From Chrysomallon squamiferum (Eukaryota > Mollusca > Gastropoda > Neomphalida > Peltospiridae): DNA of 64,000 nt. Shown here one piece after another: positions 34,298 through 48,828 of the stretch. Positions within the stretch are counted from its first letter, which is position 1. Every line of letters starts with the position of its first letter. The notes under the pieces are model-generated. The model did no database searches and had not been told where the DNA came from. It worked only from the letters and a program-made list of their open reading frames with translations. Location: NCBI GenBank assembly GCA_012295275.1, contig CM022676.1:1358510-1422509 (forward strand), in the 5' to 3' direction. Made by a program: the position numbers and the translations under genes.

Positions 34298-37200
34298 ATA
34301 TCTAGTTTTGTTTATATACTTATCTTATATGGGTTTATTTGCCTTTTTTCTTCTCTTCTGTAATGACTTCTGCTTATTTATGAAATGAATTCTGTGATCG
34401 GAGAAGTAGTGTAGCCGCACACTGCTAATTTGTAAAAGAATGTTCTTTCTTCAGTTCATGGTGAAAATATATTGATAAAGATAATGTTTATATTTGAATT
34501 TCTGTTATTAATGTTGCGTGATTACAATTAAAACATATTCCGATATCGGGTATACTGCAAAATTAGTTACTTTATATGATCTCAGACACTGAAAACCTGC
34601 GTTGAATGTATTAATACGTAGTGAATACATTCTGCGCTTTACACATTAATAAAATATACATTCAAAACGTTTAGTTACTACTGAAAGGACAAATTAAAAA
34701 ATATTAGTGGTTAAAATCAGTTTGTTCAGTAACATGTGCATGCTTACATCGGTAAATAAGACAAGTTTCGTCTAATTACTTGAGACGTTTTCAAAAATTA
34801 ACCAAATGATATTGATTAGAGCTATTTATTGACAAAAATAAACACAGAACTTAGAAGTTAAACGAATGAGAAAATAATATAAAGTATATAACAATATAAA
34901 GAGAAATTTACTTACAACATGTAATACTTCTTTATTGGCGTCTCCCAGTGATGGTCACATAATACTTGAGCAGATGTTAGTTTCACTGAACATATTATAA
35001 AACCTGTAATTTAGTTTCCAAACTACTCCGAAAAATGATGATAATATCATTCTTAACCACATGGATTGCTGTAATTAACATTATTTATTTTGTTTAATCT
35101 CTACAATAAGTAAATAATCCTATATCTTTATTAAGTACAATAAAACAACACATTATCGAAACAAACAATTAAGCACGGGGAAGTAATCAAATTAAAGAAA
35201 CCAAGACTGAGGGTCGTGGTTTATTTTTATTCCAGCGATGTTTTAATTTTTGGTTAAAATAAATAAATAAAAAATAAATAAATAAATAAATAATAAGAAG
35301 GAGAGAATAAAATAAACAAACAAATAATTGAAAAAATATTTTGAAAAATTAAAAAATTATTATTATTTGTTTTTTCAAAAAGGCACAAATACCATTGTTA
35401 ATAATTCACAAAGGTTTTATTTGTTTGTTTGTTTTTGTTTATTCCAAGGCACTATACATTTTGACATGAAATTATATGTAGAGTAAATAAAAAAATTAAT
35501 GATAAACTGCATTTCATCAAAAATATATGTATGTTAGTTCCTGAAGTAGACATGTGATTTTATTTTTGTGTTTTACTGACAGTAAGATTAACTTTGATTA
35601 CAGTTTTGTTTGTAACATAGGTCAAAGTGATATAAATTACCAGCAGTTAGATAATGTGTGAAGTGTTGTGGAACTTTATTTCTGTAAATTATGCATGTTC
35701 ATCTTTTTATTTTTATTTTTAAATTTATTGTTTATTTATTTATTTATTTATCTATTATTATTATTATTGTTATTATTATTATTATTATTATTTTTTTTTA
35801 TTTTATTTTTTTATTATTTATTGCTATTTAAGATATTAATTGTTATATTAATACTAAGTAACAGACAAGCTAAAGAATAACAAATAGAAACATTTGGGCT
35901 AGAATTTTAAGTCTGGATCACAATAAACCAACAACCATATAGTATTACACAGTGTTAACTAAATGCCTGTTACCATGCCTACATTTCTTTTTACATTATC
36001 ATCATGTGTTATAGATTAATTTATGGTTATAAATTTTAGATTAACATGTTTGCTAATCTTTCTCAGTATGTTTCCAATTTATCTACAACCTTCTGATGCC
36101 CTCCACACAAAATGTTAATTCTTCTTAATAACTTATAAACCAGCCTTGCTGCTACTTCTCTATGAAGATGGGGGTATAGAAGAAATGATACTATGTAAAT
36201 ATGGGAGAAATGGTACTTACTTATATTTTCTGTATAGCTGCTTTAATAACTTAAATTACTTTTGAAAATACACTTTATTCATGCAATAATTCTACATTCA
36301 TGTATGTTAATATATAGCATCACTCATCTATTTGGTTTTGCTTAACAAAGTACAGTATTATATCAGTTTAATATTAGTTATCACATTATTATCACATTTA
36401 AAAATATAATATACATAGCATCACTCAAGCACTAGGTTTTGGTTACATGAGGTTTCCAGTGGATGTTGTGACCAGCAATTATGAACTGTTTTTGTAAGCA
36501 GGATTTCACCTACTACCAATAAGTAAATGTCAGCAAGCAATAAAAACAGTATTTTTCTGGGGCCATTTTTCCTACACCCATGAAGATGTTGGGGTAATTC
36601 GTCATACTCTGAATCAGTACAAATCTCTTACTGCTGTGACAGGTAGAAGAAATGTGCGATAAAATCAGTTAACAGATATAAATTATCTTCCTGCCAATGG
36701 TTCCAATTAAAATAAGGATGTGATTATCATAAATTAAATAGCAAATGCCAGATTTTCCATTTCCCATTATAAGTAACCATAATTCTTTCTGGGTGCCGCC
36801 TAATAGGTCATGGGTAGCAGAATAACCCAAAACATTTTTTGTCTCCATAGATGATTCTCCTGCTAATAGTCATAATTCACATTACTCAGAAGGCTCTGTG
36901 GTAAAATATCTTCTTCTGACCTTCGCCTGACAGTAAAGTGTGACTGTGACAGTAAAGCGCTGAAGTATGTCTGTCTTAGTCATACTTTCTATCCAGTGGA
37001 AAATACTTCAACTGTGATAGTAAACAGATGGAGTGTGTTTGTTATAGTCACTCTCCAACCTTCACCTGATAGTAAAGGGTTGGACTAATGATGCAAAGTA
37101 CTGTGACTGTGTACAACAACAGGTGTTGTTAATGACAGTGATTTTAAACAGTTCAGTTTGGCCTGATTTATTCACTAGGACACAACACTTCATTAAAAGA

Positions 37201-37420
37201 ATTACAAGAGTTTTGCCAGGAAAGCAAGAATATTATGGCCGATCAGTAACCGATCAAGTCAAAAGTTTTAAGCATATTTAGCAAACATTTTTAAAAAGTG
37301 AAAAACAAATTTAAATAAATAAATGAAAAGTAAATAAATAAATAAATAAAATAAAAATGCCTAGATAAGTTTTCTATTACATACACAAATCAAATACATC
37401 TTAGAATGAAAACACGCATC
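33943..37420. other. AT-rich spacer without recognised gene
   Basis: It holds an ATT microsatellite (about 34249-34296), TTTA/TTA tracts (about 35727-35800) and an A-rich block near 35255-35300. The 60- to 90-codon frames here run through these repeats. I see no splice-framed exon or element. Confidence 0.5.
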
Positions 37421-37635
37421 TAGCAAAGTCTTTTTCCCCACCCCAGAATGATATTCTGTAAATGATAATGTAATGATATTCTGTAAATGATAATGTAATG
37501 ATATTCTGTAAATGATAATGTAATGATATTCTGTAAATGATAATGTAATGATATTCTGTAAATGGAGTGAGAAAAAAAAATGTAAGGAATAAATGGAATT
37601 TCCTAATGGAATAAAAATAATAATAATAAAGAGGA
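37421..37635. repeat. Dispersed repeat family 3, copy A, with 25-bp tandem expansion
   Basis: Starts TAGCAAAGTCT and TTCCCCACCCC and ends TGGAATTTCCTAATGGAATA, as at 38709-38875. Inside, a 25-bp unit (AATGATATTCTGTAAATGAT plus AATGT) is repeated four times with a fifth partial unit at about 37446-37565. Copy B has a single ATGATATTCTGT, so the expansion happened in this copy. Confidence 0.9.
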
Positions 37636-38149
37636 CTGTTAAAAGATGAGGAATTTTTTTTCAATTTTTTTAATTTTTATTATTATTATTATTTAAAATT
37701 ATTTTATTTCAGTTTATTTATATATTTTTCTTATAAATAATAATTATTATTATGTTGCTTTTATTTCAATGGCTTATCGTATTGCAAGGAATCTTATGTC
37801 ACCTTTCAACAAAAGTTTGTGTGTGGATATGTGTCCGAGTTTGTACATGTGTTTTTAGCATGTGTGTTTGTTAACTGGTGTACTTTGATGAGTTGACGTC
37901 AGAATATTCAATTATTTCTTTTGGAAATTAAGAATTTTCTAGAGAAAATATGAAAATTTTATATTTTTTCCATTGAATAACACTTTTCAAGATTACAAGT
38001 AACCTAACAAAACTGTTAGCTGGACACTTTGATTTAAGAAGACAAAAGATTGCACTATGAAAAAAACTGAGTTAGAAACTTAATGCAGAATGAATAATTA
38101 ATACTGTGATGCCAGAACAATCTACAATATGACAGAATAGTGGTTATCT

Positions 38150-38700
38150 TAATAATTTTTTCTGAGTATATGAAGAGTCATAGAGAATTCCCAGATGATA
38201 AGCTGAAACACTGAAAGGAAGTTATAAAATTTTTTGTTTTTAATAAAAATAGGTTTCTATGGCAGACTGATACATGAAATAAGTAACTAATTTTCAGACT
38301 GCACAGAGAAGATATTCTTAATTCAGATAAAAGCAAGAGAGAACAGAAGAATGGTACACAAATATAAAAAATAAATTCAACAAAAATTAGTTATTTTCAT
38401 TAACTTTCAGGATTGGGCAGTTATTCCGAATTCCCAGGACAGCAAGCTAAACAAGAAATTTACAAGGATGTATAAATATCAAGAATAACCTATGACTGAC
38501 AGACTTGAGAAATACTTCTATTAATCTTCAACAAAAAGCACAGAGAAGATATTGTGAATTTCCAGGACAGTAAGGTATAATAAAATAATGTTTCTATGAA
38601 ATTTACTAAGTTGTATAAATACACATGAAAAACACAGGGTCTTTAGAGTTGAAAAATACTTTCATTGACTTTCAGTTCTGGCAAACAGCACAATTTTCAA
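38150..38700. repeat. Diverged repeats around a GAATTCCCAGGACA core
   Basis: At least three units (near 38190, 38420 and 38550) share a GAATT(T/C)CCAG-A-AGNAAG core followed by TTTACAAGG/TTTACTAAG and TGTATAAATA. Looser matches occur near 38990, 39490 and 43890. This looks like an old tandem or dispersed family and the boundaries are uncertain. Confidence 0.4.
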
Positions 38701-38708
38701 AAAGTATA

Positions 38709-38875
38709 TGTAGCAAAGTCTATTTCCCCACCCCGGAATGATATTCTGTGTATAGATGGGGTGAAAAAATACAAAAAAAAAACAACCCAAAAAACAAACA
38801 AATAAACCCATATACACACACATACACATGTAAGGAATGTAAAGAATAAATGGAATTTCCTAATGGAATAAAAAA
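38709..38875. repeat. Dispersed repeat family 3, copy B
   Basis: Unexpanded relative of 37421-37635, with the same CCCCACCCC.GAATGATATT start and GGAATTTCCTAATGGAATAA end, separated by an A-rich and CA-rich insert. Confidence 0.85.
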
Positions 38876-41800
38876 TAATAATAAACAGTAATTAGAAGAA
38901 TGTTTATGTAAAAGATGAATTCTCTTATATTATTAAGAAATAACTGTTGCAATGAAGTCGCATTTAACCTGCATTCTGAGCAGACTGAATTCCCTGAGCA
39001 GCAACTTTGAGAAGCTAAACTGAAATACCAGATAACAATTTAAATCTTAATATATATGTAGTTAAAAAAATATATATATGTATTCAGATATTATGAAACA
39101 AACATTCAGACATTATACAAACAAGCTAGAACAATATGTGATTACTATTATTACTACTATCACTATTACTAATTTCAGTCTGTAATGTTATTAGCTGAGT
39201 TTTATTTTTCACTACATTAAAAAATACCTGTTGCTCCATGAACTACTCCCAGTAATGATCATCAACCCCTTTTTTTGTGAGAACCAATCCAAATACAAAT
39301 GATAAGATATCAGTGTTTTAAACACATCAGTTATGGTTAATGGAATTGTTGAATTAAGCCTCTTGGTATACAGAGTGGTAATGTTGTGATTTATTAATTT
39401 TAAAAATAAAGAAACTTACAGCAGAGATAATAAATATGGCTTGAATAATCTCATTTAATGTTTTCTGGGAATACAAATGAGGTGCCATTATTGAATTCCG
39501 AGGAAACAATTAAAATAGTCGAACACGAAAATCAGTGAGAAGTAAGTAAAGATCAAATTCAAAAAAAAAGGAAGGAAATGTATGTAGGTGTGTTGTGTGA
39601 GTGTGTGTGTGTACATTTTGTTTTTTCAATTCTTTTATCTTGTTAATAAATTTCACTTACCCAATAAAAATAGTATAAGAGTTGAAATTTGCAGATTGTG
39701 ACTTTATAAATATATATTAACATTTTGTACTGAACATCTGTGGTTTTTACTTGTTACGGCATATTTCAAATTTTTATTTTATTTTATTTTTTTTTTTCTA
39801 AAATTAATCTGTTTATAAAATATATTTTTAACACCAAGTAAAAATGTGAAATAAATAATTATATAACCAATAAACAAAAATTATATATATATATATATAA
39901 TATATATAATAAATAAGCAGGAATACTGTTCTAAACATATTAAAATAATATTAATAAAATTTAAATAAATCACCTCTCATTTTATTCACACAAACACAGA
40001 CACACAAATTATGTAACTCTGATCTCTAATATAAAATTTGGCAAATGTTTTTGAAGTTATAATTTATATATTTAGCCCTGTGTCATTTGCAGAATGTATA
40101 TATTAAAAAAATCATTAATATTTTTAAGGTTATTTATCATTTGAAAAAACTATGTAGAATATACCTTTCTATATACCTTCAATATAACCTTTCTACAGTT
40201 GGAATGAAGATATTCAATCCTGAGTTAAAGAAACAAATATTGATAAGATCTGAGTTAAAATGTAATGTGTAAACTCACTGTTTTATGAGGAAGAAAATTT
40301 CTATAACTTTTCTTGTCCAAACAGTCACGTACATTTTTTGTTTTTTCCCCATAATCTATTAAAGCTTATAAAAATAAAATAAATATTATGAACAATTTAA
40401 ACCATAAACAATATTATTGACTGCAACAAACTCTTTTCCAGTTTAATCACTGTAATAAACAGGTAGTGTCTGATAAGTTTCTTTTTTGTTTTTTCTTTTT
40501 TTCTGTCTGTGTCTGTTATGTGTTTGTGTTGTCGTTTATATGTATGTCAGTGTGTGTATGTGTGTGTGTGAGTGTGTGCATGTTTCTGTGTGTGTGAGTT
40601 TATCACTGAAATTCAACAGTGCAACTTGATGACACTCCCAGCATCTGTTGACATCAATCATGAGATATTCCCCATGTGTAATATTCCCAGTCCAAGAACA
40701 CAGGACAGGAGTGACCCACCAGGGGGATAGATGCCCCCCCAACAGCAGCATCACCACCCAGACAATCCCTGTCACCGAAGGAGCGACCTCACAAGCCACC
40801 ACCAGTCCTGAGTATGTGCACCCCACCCATGGAACCCTGACATGAGCGCATTCATCCTGCATCCATTGTACAGAAATGTCATGCTTACAGAAATCTGAAT
40901 CACACATGTAAACTCTGGCTCTTACTTGTTGTTAGTAGTATGTGCTCAATAGAGATGTGCTGATTATTAGTAGTATTAGTAAATTATGTTAAATAAATAT
41001 CAGTCTCTCTTGAAAGAAATAGTGATTATAGTCCTACAGCAAATGTTGTAAAGCCACTATTTACTTTGCCAACTATAATTGAACTAGATAAATGAAATAC
41101 TAAGTGTGCATCATATGAATAAAGTTTGAAACTATTTTGTTAACAATCACAGAGACATCTCCTGTCACTGTATCACTATTTCTTTCACCATAGATTAATA
41201 ATAAAACAAGTGAAAGAGGGAAAACAAATATCTATGATGACCTGGCTGCTCCACAGGAACAGTGATTTCATCCCAGAAAGTTTTCTGATCATTCACTGCT
41301 CCTGCTCAGACCATCACAGAGTGAAATGTGATATTAAACAAAATTAAAAAAAAAGAAAACAAAAAAAAAAGAGTAATTTTAAAGATTTTAGAAAATAAGG
41401 AAATATATCTTATTTTGCAGTTTAATATCAAACAAATGTTAGTAAAAACTTTTAAATCTCTGATTGTCTGTCTGCCCTACAGGAAAAATGACTTCATTCC
41501 AATATCTGCTGGTCACTCGTTATTCCTGCCCAGACTATCAAAGATACAAAATGTTTAAATAATAATAATAATAATAACTATATTACAATTATGTTAATTC
41601 TAATTATGTATTTTTAACATCAGAAATTTATTAGACATTCATAGAGAAAAAATCCATGCTCACATACATACAAATACTGGCATAGGTATAGTAACACAAA
41701 CACACACACACACACTGACACACATTAATATATATACACACTGCTACATACTAATACATAAACACTATCACACATTTTATATCCAAACCAAGTTCAGAAA

Positions 41801-42339
41801 TATTAGTCAACACATTCACTGATATACATATCAATATCATACACACTGAAAAACATATCAGTATACCCTAACACACATTAGTACACATACATACTGAAAC
41901 ACATTAATATATACACAACACTCATTAATACACATACACACACTGACATACATTATTTCACTCACACAAATATTAGAAATCATACACAAATAACAACCAG
42001 ACTGACATGCTGATGTCAGAGTTGTCTGTAACCATGACATATATCTACAAAGGGTGCATCAATGGGTGATGATACTGGTGATGTGACATCTGCTCACCTG
42101 ATGGGACCTACCCACCCAGTGTTCTTGAATGTTGGTTGAAGTATTACATGGAGAATACCTGATCACGAATGCTCAAAGATGACTGAGAAAATGTCATTAA
42201 ATTACACTGCTGAGTTCCAGTGATAAACAGATGGAGTGATGTGGTGTGTGAAGTGAAAGGGGAAAAAAAAAGAAAACAAAAAGAAAAAGACAGTATTAAG
42301 AAGAAAAAAGGAACATTACACCCCTACTCTACCATTAAC
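38876..42339. other. Gene-poor spacer with small repeats
   Basis: It contains an AT dinucleotide tract (about 39880-39910), a GT-rich stretch (about 40545-40600), a GC-richer island (about 40640-40860) of unknown nature, a related pair of ~85-bp segments (about 41245-41330 and 41465-41550), and a CA-rich block of CACACACTGA/CATTAATA units (about 41640-41970). No coding exon recognised. Confidence 0.5.
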
Positions 42340-42740
42340 TGGTTCTAGTGTTTTACAAGTACAATAACACCAGACATGTGGTTAGTGCCTAACAACAATT
42401 AAAAATATAATCACAGTGTTTTACCACCATAACAATGGATGACATGTGTCTAACAACAATTAAAAGCATAATCTCCATAAACAGCAGACATGTAGTCGAT
42501 GTCTGTCAATAAATAAGTGTATCACTAGTGCTTTACCACAACAACAACATCAGACGTAGTCAATGTCTAACAATAAATAAGTGTATCACTAGTGCTTTAC
42601 CACAACAACAACATCAGACGTAGTCGATGTCTAACAATAAATAAGTGTATCACTAGTGCTTACCACTATAATGATAGGTGACATGAAGCCTTTATCCGAC
42701 AACAGTTAAAAAGGTAATCATATTTGGAATGTCTGACAGT
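42340..42740. repeat. 64-bp minisatellite, homogeneous in the middle
   Basis: About six units of 60-65 bp containing CAGACGTAGTC.ATGTCTAA, CAATAAATAAGTGTATCACT and GTGCTTTACCACAACAACAA. The central units (about 42495-42660) are almost identical at 64-bp spacing. The outer ones are strongly diverged, showing expansion from the centre of an old array. Confidence 0.9.
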
Positions 42741-45700
42741 GATTAAAATAGCTATTGCTAGTGGTGACCAATGTGACCAATGTGACCAAGGTCTGCCAAA
42801 ACCTAATAAAGAAGACTTCTGAAACAGTCTCCTCTTTGCTTAATGAAGTCCTACACTGAATCAGGTTCTCCAAAGACCACTTTTCAAAAGTCACTTCTTA
42901 TATGAACTTCAACTTTTGCTTCATTTATATTCAAATAATCATACACTGTAATAAACTATTACAATATAATTCATAATCAGTCAATTGTTTAAATTTTTTT
43001 GTCTGTTTTCTTCTTTCTTTCTCACTGTAAAGTGCTTTGAGCCTGCATTGAGGAGGAAAAGGCACAACTGTTGCTAGTGCTGAAGAAAACTGGAGTTTAC
43101 AAATGTTCATCAATTTAATTTTTGACCACATGAATCAATGAGGAATTTGACATAGGCTGAAATGACAGAGTGAGGTAAGCTTGTCACTTTAAACTGGTTT
43201 TTATACAGTTTGATACCACTACAACATTTAATAAAATTAACATACTGATTTCGCTACCGATATACACATCATCAACCAAAGTGTTTGTGATGACCTAACC
43301 AATCTAACATTGTCAGCATTTATTAGAAAGAGAAGATTTTTAAGTTTTTACTCTAAACCACAACTTGGCAATCATCTTTGGGAAACAACTGGACTCCCAG
43401 TAAGTTTATTCTATCCCAATCCAGGCACCACCACCTTTTTTTATTTCTGGCTCTGCCACTGAATTGGTTATTCCTGTTTGACCTATGACCAATGTTTTGC
43501 AGTGATTAAACTGGTTATTCCTGATGTTTGGTGCTAGAAATTCACTCATATCAGATATTTTATTACTTTAATCAAGGGGATATTATAATCTTTATGATCC
43601 AAAAAATATTCTAAGATCTGCTATACAAACATGAAGATATCTGAATTATTCTACAAATCTGCCATGGAAACATGAAGATATCAGAATTATGTAAACATGC
43701 CAGACAAATATGAAGATATCTGAACATTCTACAAATGTACCACACAAAAATGAAGTTACCTTCATTTATTCTACAAATCTGCCATATAAATATAATGCCA
43801 AAATTATAAAGAAGAAAGCAGATAAATTTGGATTATTATCTTAAGCAAGCTATTTCAAACTGTTTTCTGAGAAAACAATAGGGGCCCTTTACTGAAATCC
43901 CAGGACACAAAATTAAAACTGACAACCAAATATCTGATGAAAAATTAAATTAATAAATAAAATAATGTTTATAGACAAATAAAAATAAAATAACATTTAA
44001 AGTGTTTATAGACAAATAAATAAAATAAAATAACATTTAAAATATTTAAAATATAAAATAAAAAAATCATCAGTATTCACAGTGAAATTAGAAAGAGGAA
44101 ATGAGAGAAACAAGACTGTTCACACATCACTTCTGTGTGATGCATGTAAAATATCAATTGCTGTTAACTGGTAAGAATAAAACTACCAAACAGTTTCATC
44201 ATCATACAAGAAAACATTAATTTCATTCAAAGATGCTTTTACAAAGACGTATATAATTCTGAAATTCTCCATTTTATTATTATTTCTGAGCTAATGGTGA
44301 AATGTCTTATTTCTTTAAATATGTCATTTATTAATTTGTATTTATTTATTATTTGTTTGTTGTTGTTGTTTCTTTTTTCTTCTTTCTTCTTTTTCTTTTT
44401 AATAGTATATTTAAATGTTTTTTGTATGGCAGGCTGATGTAAACAAAATCCACCAGACAATATGAAATATCTGAACGATGGTCCAACATGGTTCAACTGA
44501 ATAAAATAATTATTTTGAAACTGGACATTAATTATTTTATCTATGTTTATAATATATCTGTTTGAGGCACACATGACAAATGGGCTGTGGATCAATATAA
44601 CCTTTTATAAAATTCTGAAACTGTTTGTCCAGTCTGTGTCTACTACCAAGATTAAATCTCGTGAAAAGTTCATTTTTGTAATTACATAAAATCAACTTAA
44701 CCTCCACTGAAATAGGCTTTCATCATCTAACAGCAAACAGTAAACTAATAATAAACACAACCTGTTGTAATTCAATGTATAATACAGGTTAAAACTGGGA
44801 CCATTTATCAGCAAATATAATAACTGAAAAATCTCAGGATCTTTACAATAAAAACATTCCGAAAGATTTAGGTCAATTAGATAAAAATAATACAGGGATT
44901 AAATAAAAATCATTGCTATGCAAGACCCCTCAAAAATACAAAATGTAATAGAGGTGTCTAAGCTAAATTTCAAATAACTGACCAGCCACTGGCTATCATC
45001 CAGGACAAGGAACTCTTAGATCAGTCTGCATTCTGACACATTGACTTGTCAGACTGACAGCTCCAGATAAAAAACAGTGTGAGCATACACAAAAGAACAT
45101 AAAGTTAAAAATAAAATACAGACCTTTTCTTTTTTTAAATTTAAAAATAAATAAATAAATAAATAACATCCATTCATGTTTTTGGAAATATATTTAAAAA
45201 ATTATCATAGATTTAAAACTACATATAAAAATAAATAAAATATTAAAAGATTTGTGATTAAAACAACATTTATAACAAGTATACAGTAATTAACAAATGT
45301 TGCATGTAAGATAATCGCTATCAAGTCCATTATTTTAGAACAACTTTAATTCATATTAATTCTATAAACTGGGAGTAGTTATTATTAATATACCAATGTA
45401 CTTACTACATGTTTGTTATATCTAAGACAAAGACTGCAATAAAAATAAATAAATAAAATGTTATCCAGTTAAAAAGATCTATACTGTTTAAATAGTATTT
45501 TTCAACTATGGTAATTAAATTAAGATAAAAACTATATTTAACATTCTTAATTTTTAAAATTATTTTAATAAAAGGATTTTTCTCTTTAAAGACCTTTTCT
45601 TTTTGCACATGTATGTGCATATGTTTGTTTGATATTAATATTTGTAACTGACCTGCTAGGACATTTTACTGTAATCAGAACAAAAATGCATTCCTTTTTG

Positions 45701-47240
45701 TTGATGGCTTTCAAATGATTGTCTTCAATCCATAAAATAACTAGCAAAAGAAAAATATTCTTATTTTAAGTATAACTGATTATTAATAAATTACAACAAA
45801 AATTCTAAAATTAAAATATAAATAAATTAAAAGCATTTTTTCCATCTTCTTTAAAATATTATAAAAATACTTTTTAAAATATTACTGACTTCATTCAATT
45901 ACCAATTTTTTTAATTTTTGTTTTATTATATTTCATAATATAGTTCAGCTTGAAAAAAATATGGTGGATTTTAATGTAATAAAAAATAGAAATCGTATGT
46001 TGTTACAAAGCCTGTGTAGTACTAAATCTGCATTTCCAGAAGCTTTCTTCAACCATTTCTTCATTTTGCAGCACAGAAGTTGTTTTTTATTTCTGCTGTA
46101 AGACTAAAAAACACAAATAAATCAATTAGTTATAAAATGTCCATTTGATGTAAATAAATACAGTGTGAAATGTTTTCAGCTATACCTGAAAAGTTTAAAT
46201 CAAATTTCATTGCACAGAACAAAATGCCAAAACTAGATTATAATTATACTATAAAACTCTTTAGGACGACGAACTGATATTTTAGGATGTAGAATCATTC
46301 ACTAGTCAATTTTTCTAAACTCAATAATTACTTAGTTTAAACTACAATTCAGAAAAAACTGAAGATAAAATACCAAAATACAAAATGGCCAATTACTTGA
46401 AATTTAGTCAGTATTTCCAAATTCAAAACTGCTGTCCATCTTATAATATTGAAAAAAAAAAAATAATAATATTAATACTGAAAAGGGAAAAGATCTAAAA
46501 TAATAATATATATGCCAAACAATATTTATGAATTATAAAAAATTAAATATGATATTTTTTAGGATTTCCAGAGATTTAAAACCATGAATAGAATTAAAAA
46601 CATGACTCCACATAATTATATACGGAAATTCAAATGTGATTCTGAGGTCTTAAAAGAATAGTAAACAAGAAGTGAAGCTGCTACATCATAACTAATGAAA
46701 CAATACTAATATTATAAAATTACAAAATGGCCATCTTGTAATACTGAAAAAGAAGGAAAAGATCTAAAATAATAATATATTTTTTAGGAATTCCTCCTGA
46801 CCGAAAATAAAAAGTATGGTTATTAGCAAAGTAATTAATAGTAATTAATGGCAAAAATATACTTACCTACAATTATGAATGTTTTCATGTTTTTCAACTT
46901 ATTTAAAAAAAAAAAATTAACATAGTTTTTGTTAAAACTGACTACCTAGTAAAACTGTCTTAATAGTTCAATTGTCACTTCAAAAAGGAACAATGACACA
47001 AGGTGACAAACAACTCACAGACCAAGCCAATGGCCAGGTGTCTATGGAGACTTAACTAAGCAGCTTCACTAATTAGATTTCAAGCTGTATCAAACAGTGG
47101 CCCATTGTGTTAACCTTTTATACCATCCAATCAAAATTTCAGAATAGTGATATCAGTTCAGCATACCATAAATTGATTATTATAAAAAGTTCAGCTCCAG
47201 TGATAAATGATTTCTTTATTTCTTTATTTGTTTGTTTAGT
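42741..47240. other. AT-rich spacer without recognised gene
   Basis: It holds a diverged ~45-bp repeat around ACATGAAGATATCTGAATT (about 43605-43795) and several AAATAAAT tracts. The 118-codon minus-strand frame near 44.2-44.6 kb crosses poly-lysine-type runs and has no family resemblance. Confidence 0.45.
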
Positions 47241-47246
47241 TTTGTT

Positions 47247-47298
<52 letters not shown>

Positions 47299-47300
47299 TT
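47241..47300. repeat. TTTA microsatellite
   Basis: About 15 ATTT units. Confidence 0.95.
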
Positions 47301-47531
47301 GTGTTTGTTGATGTAGATGCTCGCGTGTGCTATTTTTATTATTATTATTATTATTTTGTTGTTCTTTTTTGAGTTCCTCATGTCACTTGATTGTTCAACA
47401 TCGAACATGGGTCAATAAATTCCAAATTATTATGATAGCTGAAAAACACATTTTCGCCTTGTTTACCGAATGCTATAGGTAACTAATAATCAATAAAAAT
47501 TTAAAAAAAAATTAAATTAATTAATTAATTA

Positions 47532-47620
<89 letters not shown>
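47532..47620. repeat. AAT microsatellite followed by GAAA microsatellite
   Basis: About 20 AAT units pass directly into about 7 AAAG units, with no spacer. Confidence 0.95.
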
Positions 47621-47796
47621 TTATGTATTTACCAGTTTAATTTAATTCATTTCTGAGCTGTCAGGACACACGCTATTTTTTCCAGTAATTCCTGCCAATT
47701 TAGCAAAAATGCGTCTGTCTGATACTCTGTTATTTTTAAAGTAATTCACTGCAGGCGCAGTGTAAACGGTCACCAGTTTGATTTTATATATATATA

Positions 47797-48487
47797 CAGT
47801 ATTCCCTCGCTATTCGCGGGGGTTACGTTCTTTACCCCCCCGCGAATAGCGAAAAACCGCGAATATTGGATGCAGTTTTAAAACGTCTATTATGAGATTA
47901 TATACGGTACTAAATGCTTCCCAAATACTTTCTAAAGACACTCTTACTCATTAATACAGTAATAATGCAGTTATGTATTTCACTAATGTAGTAATGATAA
48001 TGTAAACACATTTTAATTTTGTACTGAAACAATATTTTAATCAGAAAGAAACGTAAGTACATGAGGACAGTAACACCGCATAGCATAGTTACCCATACAG
48101 TATTACTGCACCGTAAAGTCATTTTCTATGCGTACAACATATGTATTAGAATTGACAGAAAGTGGAACAAATTTAAAGGCAAAACAGACAGATAAATACA
48201 GTACGCACAGTTCAGGTAATAATATGCAATTAAAAACATTATTAATACACGGTCACAAAAAATATGCACTGTATATACAGTGTATGCATTTATAAAAAAA
48301 ATACGTACTGTATTGCAATAATAATTGAAAAAATTTGATATTGTTTGTGCGGTTTACCGAGCATTTGTTTTTATGACGTTATGACGCTAGCCTGGTATAC
48401 CAGCATACGATGCGATATGGTTAAGAGCCTAACCCGCGAATATGAGGGGCCGCGAATGGGGAACCGCGAATAGGTGAGGGTATACTG
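47797..48487. mobile_element. pogo/Tigger-like MITE (691 bp)
   Basis: The ends are inverted repeats: the left end reads CAGTATTCCCTCGC then TATTCGCGG, and the right end read inward is CAGTATACCCTCACC then TATTCGCGG. A TA dinucleotide flanks each side (47795-47796 and 48488-48489), as expected for a Tc1/mariner-superfamily target site, although the flanks are themselves TA repeats. Inside there is no transposase frame. The left terminus folds again on itself (47808-47851: CGCTATTCGCGGGGG against its complement). Confidence 0.8.
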
Positions 48488-48788
48488 TATATATATAATT
48501 TTTATTTATTTATATATTTATTTATTTTTCAGTTTCGGAAATAAAATAAAAATAAATAAATAAATAAATAAATAAAAGAAAGTAAAAAATGAGAAAAAAA
48601 AATGCGAGTTGCCGTTCTTGATAATGTTTTACGAAAAACTCATCATGTTTTGCATTGTAATAAATAAATATAATATGAATAATATAACATTCATTGATCA
48701 TCGGGAATGTTAAAACTACAATAAAACTTTTTTGTACCATTATTTATTTTAGTTTCTTTTTTTTCTTTTCTTTTTTTTTCTTTCTTAA

Positions 48789-48790
<2 letters not shown>

Positions 48791-48824
<34 letters not shown>
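48791..48824. repeat. ATT microsatellite
   Basis: About 11 ATT units just after the MITE. Confidence 0.9.

Positions 48825-48828
<4 letters not shown>

Noticed and set aside
40536-40907. 123-codon minus-strand frame
   Set aside because: Its end is a His-Thr run from a GT repeat and the rest matches no family; the GC-richer island may be an old repeat.
44239-44595. 118-codon minus-strand frame
   Set aside because: Contains a poly-Lys/Asn run from T-rich DNA and has no family resemblance.
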